From: Paragyromitra xinjiangensis
Taxonomy: Eukaryota > Ascomycota > Pezizomycetes > Pezizales > Discinaceae
Reading direction: 5' to 3'
DNA length: 64,000 nt
Assembly: GCA_038503065.1 (NCBI GenBank)
Contig: JBCAMK010000002.1
Coordinates: 124,001-188,000, forward strand
Below, in pieces: positions 45,611 through 58,800 of the stretch. The notes under the pieces are model-generated. The model ran no database searches. It saw only the letters and a program-made list of their open reading frames with translations, and was not told where the DNA came from. The first letter of the stretch is position 1; each line of letters starts with the position of its first letter. Both the position numbers and the translations under genes were made by a program.

Positions 45611-46656
45611 TTACGCAATCACACTTCTTCTCTCCCAGTACCGCGCAAACTCTTTCTCGCAGGATCTTTCTGGCATGTCGCATCCGTTGAAGTTGACTAC
45701 GAAATCGCCTTCTTTGTAGGTGCCTTCCTCCTCACCCGAGAGACTCGGGTATGAGTTCATGATGTTCTGCGGGACCAGCCCGAGCTTGGTCAGGATTGTT
45801 GGATGCCATTGTACGATGTGTTCCTAGGTTCGTCAGCTCGTGGACAGAGTAGGGATCCGGGGAAACATACCAATGCGTGTCGTTCCGCCTTCTGGAAATT
45901 ATAGAACCTGAAAAGCGGATCATACCAGGCATCGAGTAGGTAGTTTGCCCACTCGCCCCTCTTAACAATCATGCTCGACGGCGCCAACCCGTCCGCATCT
46001 TGCGATAGGATAAACTGTACTCGTTCCGCCGGTACGTGGCGATACGTTCTGATCACGCTGTCGGGTGGTACAATTGGTACATCGCGACGCATCAGCTCGC
46101 TGAGACGCCGCGGGGATGTGATGTGATCTTCGAGGGATAGAGCTGGGTTCATGATGATGCTGTTTTGGTCTAAGAACCAGAAGGTAGTGCTATACGGGTA
46201 CGTGGCCATCGCATGGCGGAGGGCGGGGATGCGGGCCCAGTCGTTGGGGACAGCGCCGACGGGGTAGTCGAGCGGGGATTTGATAAAGAGGGCGTATCCT
46301 ATTTTTTTCGGGGGTTAGTTAATCCGTATCCTCAGGATCTGTATTTCTCCATGTCTATCCCCCCCTCCCCCGGAAGTATGTATACCATGTGCTGCAGCAT
46401 AGCTCTTCCGGTTTTCGATAACTTTCTGGATGTGCTCCTCCGAGTATTCGACCTTATCCACCAGTAGCACCAACACCGTATCTGGCGCATCTGCCGGTCG
46501 TCCTGGGCCCGAGCTCCGTCCGAATAGTAGTATCAGTACGACCACTAGGACGATGAGCGCGTACACGGGTTTCCGGCGCGAAAAGTAGGAGCGCGGGACT
46601 GATGCCGCTAGAAAGGGTGAGGACCGGTGATTCCGTGTCGGTAATGCGAAGTGCAT
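45611..46656 (-). CDS. Golgi alpha-1,6-mannosyltransferase-like protein, Mnn10/Mnn11 type (GT34)
   Basis: Three exons on the minus strand: 46656-46386, 46298-45871, 45823-45611 (303 aa). Type II topology: a short basic tail (FSRRKPV), one transmembrane helix (YALIVLVVVLILLFG, about 32-46), then the lumenal catalytic domain. Family GT34 blocks: VLVLLVDKVEYSEEHI, ENRKSYAAAHGYALFIKS, NDWARIPALRHAMATYP, FWFLDQNSIIMNP and GDFVVNFNGCDMPERSCEKEF. The domain should extend mannan on N-glycans in the cis-Golgi. The expected DxD metal motif reads DQN here, so the second acid is Asn, either a subclass trait (Mnn11-like) or a loss. The frame before the ATG begins at TTG. Convergent with the TBL1-like gene. 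Confidence 0.88.
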
Positions 46657-49203
46657 CGTGGCTTGAATGAGAACGGAAGAGAGAAAAAAATATCTATATA
46701 TATGTTTGAAATCCAAAATAGGGAAGGGGGGAAGAGAATAGTAAACAAACGAGTGTAAAGTGTCCTTAGACGAAAATGGCCGTGGAGATGAGGAGCTTGA
46801 TGGGTAGGTAGGTGGGGGGGGTGGTCAATTCATCGAGGAAGGTTCGTGTGAGTGAGGGTCTCCTGAATCTTGGATACTGCTGATCTGTCGTTGTCACTGT
46901 TTCCGGCAGGGCTTGGACGGTAACACCAGCAATCGGATTTTTTCTTATAGTTCACCTACCAGCGTTCCCAGGCGAGATAACAGCTTACGGAAGCGTATGA
47001 AATCCGTAGAAAAAAAGAACTGCACACCCCAAGCTGCGGTGTTTTCCCCAGGTACTTGAGCAAGAGGTTGTCGTGTTAGAGAATCGGCGTTTCTTCGGAA
47101 AAACCAAAACTGATGCAGGGTTAGCACAGACCAACAAATTCAGATGTTGCACTCAAACGCTTGATTGAGTCATACAAAAGGGTACATACATCACGTCAAT
47201 TTTCGAAATCATGCTGAACTGCATCAATGAGCAGAAATACCAGCAATCTAACTGCTGCCACCGCCATTCAACTCTGTGGGGTAGCAGAAGTTCATCATCA
47301 GAAGGCGGATGGTGATAGAAGCAGTTGAAGCTTAGTGCGCTCAGTAAAAAATAACCATCTTGCACCAAATTCCCAGAGCATAATAAGATTATACTAAATG
47401 ATTCGGAAATTGTGGAGGAAAAAGACCTACATATTCTTTCCCGGCAGTAAGACATAGTCACCAACTGCTTTGAATCCAAACCATAAAAGGCAATATAATA
47501 CAATGTCACGGTTTATGCCGTAGGTAGGAGGGGCCTAGGCTTAGAAATTTCTACCAATTCCTTAATGTAATCCTTGATCCCGTTGACACAGCCTTACTAT
47601 AACCCCGAAATTTGGCCGTTATTTCGATCTACAACGAAATTTGGCCTTGCGCTGATAATCAAATGTATCATCAGAGGTCAAATGAAACGACGCACCCCGC
47701 AAAAGGCGGGTGGTTTATTCCCCTTGTTTGTAGAGAAAACATATCATTGCTGCAAGAAAGGGAGTATGTCAATGCCGAGGAAATCTAGGGAGGGGGTGAC
47801 CCGTCCTAGCCCGAGTGCTTGCTATAAAGCCACCTAATATTCATAGGGGTCTTCCGCCTAGTAAAGTCGAACAATCTTAGGCAGCTAGGAAGTACGTGTC
47901 GTTCAAACATGTAGCGTGGAAATTGGACCCCAAGCTGTGGCTGCGAGTGATAGTGCGTGAGGGAAGGTGTCTAGGCGCCTTCCTTCCACCATCACGCCGG
48001 CACCAACTCACTCCATCCCACTCCAAAATTTCTATCACCATCTTCATCATTTTGACTATCACCTCAACTATGCAGCCATCATTATACTTGGTTCTACCAT
48101 TAAGGAACTCACGTTAGTTGCTTAGTGCCTGCGGGGCAGCTTGTACGACAAGAAGACTTCGATGTGTGGGTAATACGGTCTAGGGGGTTGCCGGTGTCAT
48201 CTTGAAATGACCTAGCACACAAACCCAAAAATACATCGCTCAGTAAGATATCACCATTCAAGCCCGAAATTAAGGGGAAAACTAACGGGAGTGAGGCTCA
48301 GAGGCTTTGGGGACGGGCCTTGAGTGAGTGAATACGTACGCCTATCTCATAGTTCAACATCTAGCACATGTATACTTATACGAAAGGGTGTATGCAATGG
48401 GAGATTACAAAGTTGTTTTGGCTCCCACCGGTGTGGCCCGCGTCTTGATTGGTTTTCTCGAGGGGATGGCAAGAATGGTCCAATCGTAGCAAGAGCGCAG
48501 TACCCTCACTATTTTTTTTCACCTTAGAAGACTTCGGCTGGCCGCTTGTATACGAAGATCCGAGAAGCTCCGCATCTTCTAACTGGTCGTGGAGGATTTC
48601 TGGACAGCCTGGGCGAGGTGAGAGGTGCAACGAAACTTGTAAAAACTCACCAATAGTAATGAAATGGAGGAATACTGATATTTATACCTCTCAGTAGCTA
48701 CCCGTATACCCAGCAAGCCTGGTTATTTTGCTCCTGTGGAGTTCTGGCCACACTTGGTGGTGATTATATCGCTTATCCTTGGCTCACTAAAACCATCTCC
48801 GTGGCCAAGCACAAATTTGCGAAGTTTCACCACACCCGAATAGACAAATACGCGAATCTTTAATTATATGTCCCACGTTATAGACCTATTCTAGCCACTA
48901 TCCTAGAAAATTTGGCGCAATATAAAGAGTAATTAACACCCAATGATTATAATTCCTTGTAGCTCGATCAGCGGTCTAAGTCAGTGGAATTTATGCACCA
49001 ATAACGGAAGCTGCATGAATCATAAGCTGACCAACATTCAAAAGGCTCCGCACCGCCGCATCTTACAGAACGAAACGTTTGAAAATTACAACCATGATTT
49101 CTCCATCCCCTGGTACTGCCATCTTCCTTTCTCCCTGTCGCAGTTACTGACATTTAGCTGCCGGAAACTACAGACATTGGGGGTCTCTCCGTGGAAAAAA
49201 AAT
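46657..49203. other. Intergenic, 2.5 kb
   Basis: Upstream region of the mannosyltransferase gene and unassigned DNA. A 13-base direct repeat CGAAATTTGGCC(G/T)T occurs twice close together near 47606 and 47633. No gene or RNA recognised. Confidence 0.4.
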
Positions 49204-49813
49204 GCCCCAGCACTTTCCCACCGAGCTCCTGCTAAAAATCATCGTTTCCATAGATGTCTCCACACTCTTTGCCCTGCACCTCGTATCGCGCTTCTTCCAT
49301 ACCATAATTCAGACGCACGAGCGCTCTATAGCGCTGACACTGGTAACCCGTGCGGTCACATCCACCACCGTGTAGGATTTCCCGGCTGCGACACACTCGA
49401 AAAGTAGTGTGGCTAACATGGCCTGATTGAAGAAGCTGGAGCGCTGGGGAAAGGCGCTGAGAGAGCTGTGTGTGCGCGTAGGGTTTTACAGGAAACGTGT
49501 GATCAAAACCATTCGAAGGGGAAAAGGAATATAGGAGGTTCGCATTTCTACTATTCTGGTTACTCCCTGGCACCAACGTCCATGTATTGGTTTTCTACAC
49601 GCACAAAACGAATATGAAGGAAACAACACCTTTTCTTGCAGCAGTCCTCAGCAAGCTCTGGATCCTCTCCGACATATCCACGCAATTTTTCATCCCCAGG
49701 AGCCAATACCTTCCTCGAATTTCCTCATATATACTCCGCGACCACAAATCCATGCACATCATTCCTCCAACCACTCCCACCAGCGACCCTCATCGAACCC
49801 TGGGATACCACTG
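49204..49813 (+). pseudogene. F-box protein remnant
   Basis: The frame from the ATG at 49204 encodes FPTELLLKIIVSIDVSTLFA and LHLVSRFFHTIIQTHER, the start of an F-box (proline-start helix, LL..II, alternating hydrophobics) as in many fungal F-box proteins. It stops after about 58 codons (TAG near 49375). Later, in another frame, EYRRFAFLLFWLL (about 49530-49570) resembles the C-terminal part common in fungal F-box proteins and runs on to 49814. No intron that joins the two without a stop was found. A decayed gene is therefore more likely than an intact one; a missed exon structure or sequence error is the alternative. Confidence 0.4.
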
Positions 49814-49814
49814 A

Positions 49815-50984
49815 CGTCCTCATTACCGAACTAAACATGACATGATTTTTCCACTTCTCAGCCGCCCATTTTTCGCCGAAGGGCCGTGGTGCCATGTCTT
49901 TGAAAGAGGGCCTGAGTGGGTGTTGCACGTGTTGAAAGGAGAAGACACGTGTGGCTGGGCAGGCAACGATTGGGGGTGGGATAATACTTGTGTGGAGTGT
50001 TTGGGTACTTATTTGGAGGCAAAGGAGGGAATGGTGGGGAGGCAGGGCGGAATTTGAGGGGTTATAGGAGAAATTTATGCTGGGAGAAGGATTATTCGTG
50101 GTACGGGAAAAAATAACTACATGGCATATAATATTGGGATCTTTAGAGTGAAGAAACACAACTGAAGCGGTACATGAAGAGATGAAGGGAAAGGAAAGGA
50201 AAGAGAAAGGCAAATGACTTGTTGATTACGCAGGATGGGGTTACACGGAATACAGGGAACCTCTAGAACAGAGAATCCGACACGAAAACTGGAGAGAAGG
50301 AAGAGAAGTTTCGGAATGGAATGACTGATGGATGATCAAGTGTGGAGAGCATGGTTTATCCTTCAACTCAAACAGGCTACCCAACACCGAAAGTCCCTAG
50401 AGACACATCCCAGAAGCCACAGATTTCTGCAACACCAGGGTTATGAAAAGAGAAGATAAATAAAATACAGGAAAATAAATCTAGCGGCCCTTTATCAAAA
50501 CACCGCCAGTACAAAGAGGACCACGGAATAGAAAAAAGATAGAAGAAAATGGCCCTGAAAACCAAATATCCTTCCCAGCTGTGGTGCTGAGACTAAGAAA
50601 AAAGGTACAAATACAAGGGACTATTTCCGGCAGCTTTATCTAAGCGACAAAAAAAAGGACTGCTGGTACAAGAATCGGAGGGAAAAAGTATCGATAAAAA
50701 TACATGAGAAGCATTTCCAGCGGCCTTTATCCGAACACCGCCAATACAAAGGTCCGAATGAATGAATAAAACGATAAAAGAATAATAGACAGAGAAAGGA
50801 AAAAGAATACAGTTCGTATAATGGTGGTGTGTTACGTTATGGTTGAGGCGCCAATGATGTCTTTTACTTCATTCCACTTTGCTCGTCAAGTCTACTGCCT
50901 TGCTGGTAAGTGCTCTGATCGAATAATTAATTCAATTGCTCCCTTTAATAGTAACCACGGAGCTTGATTTACCTTTTTTTGACA
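49815..50984. other. Intergenic, 1.2 kb
   Basis: Downstream of the septation gene (minus). A phrase CAGCGGCCTTTATC(C/A)(G/A)AACACCGCCA occurs near 50720 and, slightly changed, near 50482 (AGCGGCCCTTTATCAAAACA), suggesting a local duplication. No gene. Confidence 0.4.
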
Positions 50985-52835
50985 TTAATCGTGATATTCA
51001 TCTGATCTCGTCGACCGGTTTATTTCTTGCTCGACATCCGCTAGTAGCGCATAGATCGTAATCGACTCTTTCTCGCTCTCCCTTCCCCTCTTCTGCCTCT
51101 CCGGTGTCGCCGGCGGCGTGGAGGCACCTCTCTCGGTAGGCGAATAAGCGAAGTTTGAAACCGTCAATGCAGCTGCTACATGCTCCAGAAGCTTCTCTTT
51201 GACTTTGGTTCTTCTCTCCTCGGCCTTTATTGCACCACGTCAGCGACCACGAAGCAGTCAGAGTTAAGTTGGCAACATACTTTTTCCAGCTTAGATTCCC
51301 AATCATCGATTGCAGCATCAAGTTCAGCAAGTGCTTCTTCTTGTTTTAATAGGCTCTCCCTCGAAAACACAGCAGATCGTGCAGACCGTAAATACGTAAT
51401 CATTCTGGTATGTAGTGTCCTCCTCCCTGCCCTTAGAGACCTATGTGTCTCCCTCAGATACTGACACCTGGTCTCCAACTGGCTCAGCTCTCTGCCCAAA
51501 CCCTCAACATCCCTTGCATTGAGGACATCGAATTTTTCACTTCTCAGCTTCGCTGCAGACTGAAGTGACTCGAGCTGGGAATACGGGAAATGGATCGGTG
51601 CCTTTGAAGGACGGACACCTTGTGGGAGAGTATCATTAGAGATACTACTCTTCTTTCGCCGATGCCGCTTTGCGGATGCCAAAAAGTCTGCAGACCCTGG
51701 GCGCACTATTAACTCACCATTGCGGCGTGAGTAAGTGCGTGTAGGTGGGGCAGAGTCGGCACGAGGGCGGACGGGAACGTAGTGTCCACGAGTGCGCTCC
51801 ATTATTGCGGCAGGGGATTTCGGACGTTCTGTGTACCTGGTTTCAATGGGCCTGCTCTCGGTGGGTCTCTCCATGTCCCGAAGACCAACAGATCGCTCTA
51901 TAAGTTTGTCCTCAATCACTCGGTTCTCCATAATCCGACCCCCGAGGATTGAAGGGGACTTTTGCATCGCTGAGTTAACCTTAGGAGGAACTTGGGGAGG
52001 GACATCATAGACACTATCAGTTTTCTTTGTGGAGGCGCCGGGCCATGGTGTGTGTGGTGACGGAGGGAGGACGAGAGGAGATATGGGCCTCTCAATGTAA
52101 GAATCAATGTCCATGGGGCTCTGGGAAACTGAAGGAGGTGGGCTTAAGCTGCTGAGGAGGATTTCCCCAAAGGCACATTGACGCCAGGTGTTGGCTGTGC
52201 TACCTTGTTCTTGACAGAATGCTGGACGACCTGGAATCGTGGCTCCAGAGGGTGTCAGTATGTGTTGCTTCCTTTCCCTTCCATCTTCCTAATATCTTTA
52301 TCTTTTGACTGGTAGCATCACTTACGAGAGTCCATGCAGTACTCTTGGACTGTGGTCATTGTCTCCATGTCCACAATACTTGCTTTCCGACGAGCCGTGA
52401 AAACACCTTTCGCCCTCTGCTTTGCAGAAGCTAAGCTCGAAAGTTTAGGGGGAGAGCTGAGCATATCTGGAGAAGCACAGTTCTCTCTTGGACTTATGAG
52501 TATAGGAGTAGTCTTCCCTTGCATGAATACTGGGCTCTCAGTTGCAGATACCGGCGAAATAGCGGTATCAAGTCTTTCAAGTTGCTTTGTTGGCGAGTTA
52601 TTGCGTGATGTATAAAGGTTAACAAAGCTGTCGAAAGAGATGGCCTTCGACAACGAAGGTGTGCTTTTCTTGTGTTTCTAACACTCTTTAGCAATAGGCT
52701 TCCTAAAACGATACCCCGAAAACTTACTGGAGCTTTCACCGTCACCGCGCAGGCACTGATGTGAGTAACAGCAGATGTCTTCGGCGGAACTGGTGGAGGG
52801 ACATCGCCACGTGCTGGAAATGGATAGAGACTCAT
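50985..52835 (-). CDS. Up-regulated-during-septation domain protein (Usp1-like)
   Basis: Five exons on the minus strand: 52835-52728, 52677-52326, 52288-52204, 52148-51281, 51224-50985 (550 aa). A long disordered N-terminus with proline-rich PPPVPPK and PPQVPPK motifs (possible SH3 ligands) is followed by FDVLNARDVEGLGRELSQLE and RCQYLRETHRSLRAGRRTLH. Next is SARSAVFSRESLLKQEEAL and, after the last intron, RRTKVKEKLLEHVAAAL. This helical block matches the Pfam 'up-regulated during septation' domain, a coiled-coil unit of filamentous ascomycetes induced when septa form. A cortical or septal role is inferred from that name only. Intron 2 is 37 nt, unusually short. Start is the ATG at 52835. Confidence 0.85.
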
Positions 52836-55800
52836 TATTGCGATTTATTTTTCCGGTAACTGATCAGACGATTGCACAAAAAAAAATCTGAACTCCAAAC
52901 TCCAGACTGAACCTGTTGAACGGCGGAAGGAATAAGAGTATACAATAAGGGTGCTGGGTCGATTTGTACGGCAACTCAGTCGAACGGGATCACAGCGAAA
53001 GCCTTGCCTTGATCTCTCGTTACGTTGAGGCCGGCCTCTATTTGTGAGCCTATCCCTTCCTTTCTCTTATTCTTCTTACTGGAACGCAAATCTGTGAGGG
53101 AGGTTGGAGTTTAGAAGGAGCGATGATTGTTCCGGTTTCTTTCAGATATATACTGTTCGGATTCGGATTGGTCCTCGGAGCAGTTCCTAGTAGGCCATGT
53201 GGAGAGGAGTATCATTGCGCCCCTGTCTGTGCATGCGTCTGTTTCGAACGATCCCACACCAACCCTTTTGGACAAAGTACCCATCTTCTAACGAGGTACC
53301 TGTTCCCGATTGGGAATTTTAACACCCATAAACCATTAGTTGTCGACGAGATAGGAAGCGAGGACCTAACTACCGTCTGGCAGTCTTGTAGTTTACCTGC
53401 ACTTGCGATGCTTACAGCCCTCTTAGTAGGTTTAGCACAGACTAGAAAAAACTAGATTTCCCTGCGGGCCCGTTATTTTCTTTTCTTTTTTCCTTTTAAT
53501 TTTCCCGACACAACAGGGAAATCCTTGCAACTAGATGCTCTGACTGCACGGGACATCAACTTCCTTGCGGTACTTGGGCATTGTTGCTGTAGTATCACGA
53601 GCTGAGTTGCGGGGAAGAAAACGAAACTTTTGAAGGCATGGGCATGCAGGGTGATCAAGGCGAGCTGCGGTGCACCGCTTTGTATTTCCCGGCGGGGGGA
53701 GGAAATGTGGTCGATGCTGGCCGTCGTACGTAGAGAGATCGTAACTGGGCCAAGATACATACCAGAACACTGCATCTCCCAGCCCGACGGTTGACTTTTC
53801 TTACCAAGACCTACCAAGGCTTTTTCGGCAGGTGCCAATCAAGGAGCTCGATTCTTGACCGATGCTGCCTAAACGTCAATCTCCCTGCGGACATTTTAAG
53901 TTTCTAAAGGGGATAGGGGTTCTTTAGCGGCATGCACCGGGGCGCTGAGAAAATAATCATGTTTTGAGTCCAGACAGGCCGACAGGCCACAAAACATAGA
54001 GTGAAACGTCTTTTCTCACTGACCTCCATCTTGCCAAACGGCTCGGATCCTTGATTGTCTCCAACAGAACGTTTGGACCTCCTCCAAGAAGCTGTAGGCA
54101 GCGTGGGATGGCTTTTTTTTATCTCAACCGGGTTGGTCCGGGGAAATGCTTGTCTCCGATATCCTAACGAAGTTGGTCTCTCTCGCCGAGGGAGATCTTT
54201 GAGTGAATTCTAACGATATCGAGACTTTAACTCCATTTTCCAGGCCCAGGCTTCTTGAATTATTACATCAGAGTCGTTCGATATAAATTCCACAATAAAG
54301 CTTATCATATATCAACTAGCATTATGGCATCGATCCCTTTAGTTTCGACCATGGGAGGTTGTTTATTGGGGGGATAATCTATCATCCGTTCAAGCGTCCC
54401 AAACACTCGAGAATAGAAATCTCTTCCCACGGTTGAGGAATGTGCACAGAAAATCCAAGCGGTGCGTAACGGCTACAAGTGTAAACTGTGGTTACCGGGC
54501 GAGAGTGACATGAGACACTATCGGTTAAGCAATAAGATCGGGTTGAAGGTATAGCTCATCGAGCTCAACAACCGTTCGGATTCAGTGCCAGCCAACCTAC
54601 CTCGCCTACACATGTTGAAAAGGGAGGAGAGAAAATAATTTAGAAGAGTGGGAATAGATTTGAAGCCATTTCCCCACCGAAACACTCAGCAACAAGCGGA
54701 CATCTCCTCAGGAGCGCGTAGACCCGAGTGGTATGCATGGCGCTGTTGTTGCTGCTGCCAGACTGCATCTTAAGGCGGGGCACGCTATAACGACCCGACG
54801 GGTGTAACATGATTAAGGAGGAATCCCTGTCCTCAGCGCACATATGCATGCTGCGCATGCGAGAGGGTTGAATGGAACCTACACAATCTCCATCTGGACA
54901 TCTAGATGACACCTCAGATTTTTACGGCAAGCAAGCGATGCAGGTATGGTTGTGGGGATTCCAAAAATGCCTGCAAAACCTCCACGTTTCTGAGATTAAT
55001 GGGGTTGGCCCGTAAATAACAACAATTATGGTTATCACTACTGATTACCTCCCTGAAAGTGCTTGTTGTACCTTAGTTAATTATTACCCAACAGATGAAA
55101 GAAAGCGGAAAGTTGGTGGACAATGGTGGCTGACTGTCATTTCGCTACTGAACATAGGGATGTCGCAACCTGGTAAGTTTCCCATGGTGGCGGTACGGGT
55201 AGATAGGCGGCCAGCAGCTTTTGGCATAGTTGACGAGGTAGCTCCTTGCCTTTCAGTTTCCTATATAGTACTCGCGCCGTGTCAGCTTTTTTTTTCCGGA
55301 TTCTAGGGTTTTCGCGGGGGCGGAGATGTTTATTCAGGCATGTCGTCCGCGTCCGAGGGCTTGGTGCACACCCTGGGATGATATCTGGTGAATTTTCTCG
55401 CATGCTCGTGTACCGAGTTGAGCAAAGGCAAGTTTTCCCGAGAGACCCGTCAGTTTGGAACCTTGGGTTTCTTGACAAGCGAGCGCTCGTCTCCTCTCCT
55501 CAAGTGTATCACGGTAAACATTGGTCCGACTTTTGTTTAAGGGTTCCGTAAGGAAACTGCCGTTCGAGAAAACAAGGTAGGGTCACAAGTAATAACGGCT
55601 ACACTAATGAAAGAAACCTGGGAGTCAAATATACCGAAGTAGGATACTGTCCATGTGGAAAGCACAGATCAGCAATAGCACAACCCCAACGAGGCCAAAT
55701 ATTTCAGGTGCTACTACATATCTGGTTCCCATCCATGCCACATACATAGGGAAAGGAGCCAAAAAGAGGTAGGATCAGTCAACCCTACCGACATGAGGAA

Positions 55801-58800
55801 TCCTGTGTTTCTTTTTCCCTCCTCTACAGAGGAACTCCATGCGGCATTCATTTCGAGTGAGCGTTCGTGTTTGGTGATCCTGTATCTCAACTACTTGGTG
55901 TCATATAACCAGAAATCTATCCCACCGCGGCATCGGGCCGACCGTAAACGCCACGATTATCAAGGATCGGTACATTTTATCGTGAAACTTTTTTCTATCA
56001 TATCTATTGATCGGGAGATAAGTCTGACTGCCGTTTGAAGGGTGTTAGTGTCGATTTGCTAATGGTCTGTCACAAGATGTCTGCTGGTATTAGGACCCCG
56101 GGTCAGAGATCCGAGCCAATATACTTGCTGTATCTCGAGTAAGTGGTCAGATCAAACAAGAGATGAAGCTCTAATGTCTAATTCAGAGTGATTATGTGCT
56201 TGAGTCCAACAAGCGAATGCACTCAAGCGTCAGCTAGTCTAGCAACCTGCGGGGAATGTCGGGGCCGATTACCAGCCTTTGCAAGACGCATATGTCAGAC
56301 ACATATATTAAATCCTCTACGGGACATAAGCTACTGATTGGATTCATGTGTGACACGATTTGCGCCCCTGAGCGTCGCTAAATTATCTTTGTTCGATGTG
56401 AGAGTAAATTAGACTTTCCCCTATATGTATTCCAGCCTAGCAAGGACTACATCTACTAACGTATTTCAACCGACTCCGTCACTGGGCTCTCATGCTTTTG
56501 GCCGGTAAATATATAGGGTTGGTAATTTCAGTCTGCAAAAGGATATCTCATGCACGAATCTAACAACAGGGTGTACAAATTGGGATATCACTCGCTTCCT
56601 GGCCTACCAAAGGATAAATTATTTATCTTTCCTGCTTCTCAATCCAGACTTTGGCCGAAGTTTGACATGGTTGATCCGGTGACTTTCTATTCCAGCTTCA
56701 CAATCTATCTTGAGAGCATCGGAACGTGCTTCAGACTGCGTTTGCTCCAATTGGATCGAATTGAGGAGCTCTGTTACTCTGGAACCTGGGAGTTACCCCT
56801 GACCCTCAGAAGCAGAAAGAGATACTCTAATCAAATCAGGGGTAATAAAGAACGTTGCATATGTAAACCATAATTACCCAAGAGCTCGAGTGTGGCAAAT
56901 CTGATATAGTTGTTGCGAAACTGCAATTGACCAAGCCCCGATATTGCGGTCCAGGGAAACTGTGCTTCATGTTGTGCTATCTTATCTTATCACCTACTTG
57001 GGCTCAATTGGGGTTTCGTCTTATCCTCTATCGAGATTGCTGATGTGATGTTGATTGGGAGTCACGATCACCAGTGGTCACTCACGCCCGGTTAGAGTAG
57101 TGTAATTGTTATATTAAGCAGCCTTTAACCAATCACGGGATCAACCCTTGGCTCAGCCTCAACCGAAGTCCATGCAGCACTCATCAACAATTCTCGGTTG
57201 GATAAACATATCTGCGGTTAATCAATGGGCTGCAAGAAAATTCAAGTCCACCCGTACCGGTACCACGAACGGACTCCACACTGCTCGCAAAAGAGATGCG
57301 GGGGCTCTGGCCTGGCGATACATACATAATCTGGGGCGGACATCTCCCGTCGCTTTGGCCGCACGAGAAACACGGTGCACAGGATTTCGGATTTCAGCCG
57401 GCGCAATGTTAAGATGCCTACATATAATAGCAATGCTATATGGTACATGTAGCTATAGCATGATTCTTAGCCAGCTCTGATATAATCTACAAGTAATGCA
57501 CTTCTTTATAAGTAGCCATTCGACTCCAAATACTGTACTTCTGTGACTTATGGCTCTATAACGCAGTCACGCGCCTCCAGCCGAATTTCCAAGTGATGAT
57601 GTGACGAGTAGTCACGCAGGGGGTCGAAATCACCCAGCCTGATTGATTGATTGCCCTCGACCCTTCCAGGATCGATCAGTCTAGGCCATGTCCAGTGTAA
57701 TCTTCTCAAGGCAGACGCGACACACTTGAGAATGCGACGGGATTCCCGGACTGATGACAGAATTGGATTTGTTTTTCTAGTAGTGGGAAATTATACTCAC
57801 AAGTTAGTCGGTGTAGGTTGTGGATCTGGGTGGGACAACAAAAACAAAGTGATGTGTATTCCCCTCCCCCCCGCACAACTATCCCGGTCACGATCACGCT
57901 ATGAATGCAGACAAAAGTACGTAACGCCCTGGAGATTTGCACTCTACCTAAGCGAAATAGTGCAGGTCTCGTATAATATAAGGTTAAATTGAATGTTTAG
58001 GCAGCTAACGGGGTTACAGTGGCTACTTTTTTAATCCGGATTTTTCTAGAGTGTCTTATCTGCAATCGATAGCACTCGCCAAGCATCTCATGCTTGGGCA
58101 GGGACACTTCGTCACCAACAGGTGAATCACTTTTACGAGTAGACAAGCTTCCAGCCATGTCTTTTCACCAGATCTGTCAACTTATCTTCTCATCGGCAGA
58201 TGAGAAGAACTACTACACCTGATCGAGAGCTCGAACTCTAGAACCACCCGAATCACGATCTTGACGTGCGGTGAATATTTTCTTTCTGACAAGATCTCCG
58301 AGTTTACGAAACTCATGGGTTCCACACAAAAGCCACGAACTGCGAAGATGTGACCGCGGCAATATTACATCCGTCTATCCCTTTTGCTTCAAACATTAAA
58401 CCTGAATTGCACGAGGGATGTAATATGCACGATACCCACTCGGAAGGGATCCCGAATAGACGAAACATTCACAAGTCAGTGAAGCTAGGGGTAGCAATCC
58501 GGATGAACCTGTGGAGTTGAGAAGTTCAACTAACTAGTGATAGGAAAGTACGGCGCTAATTTATTTAATCTTGACTTGGATTCGTGGGCCGGCAAAAGTT
58601 GTTGAGCCTGAGGGATTCTGTGCCACTGACACTAGTATTGTATCAAATTATGTTCTTGACTGGATAATATCTGAACTTTCTCTCCTAGAGGTTTCTGATT
58701 ACTTCCCTGACCAGCGAGCAACTAGGCTTCAGCTTTCTCACCGAGATAGAATGTCTTTCGGGGAAATATTGGCCTTCGAAAATCTACTTTATGCTCAACT

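Noticed and set aside
53123..53455. 110-aa frame upstream of the septation gene
   Set aside because: No motif, no clear signal peptide cleavage, no splice partner; may be chance.
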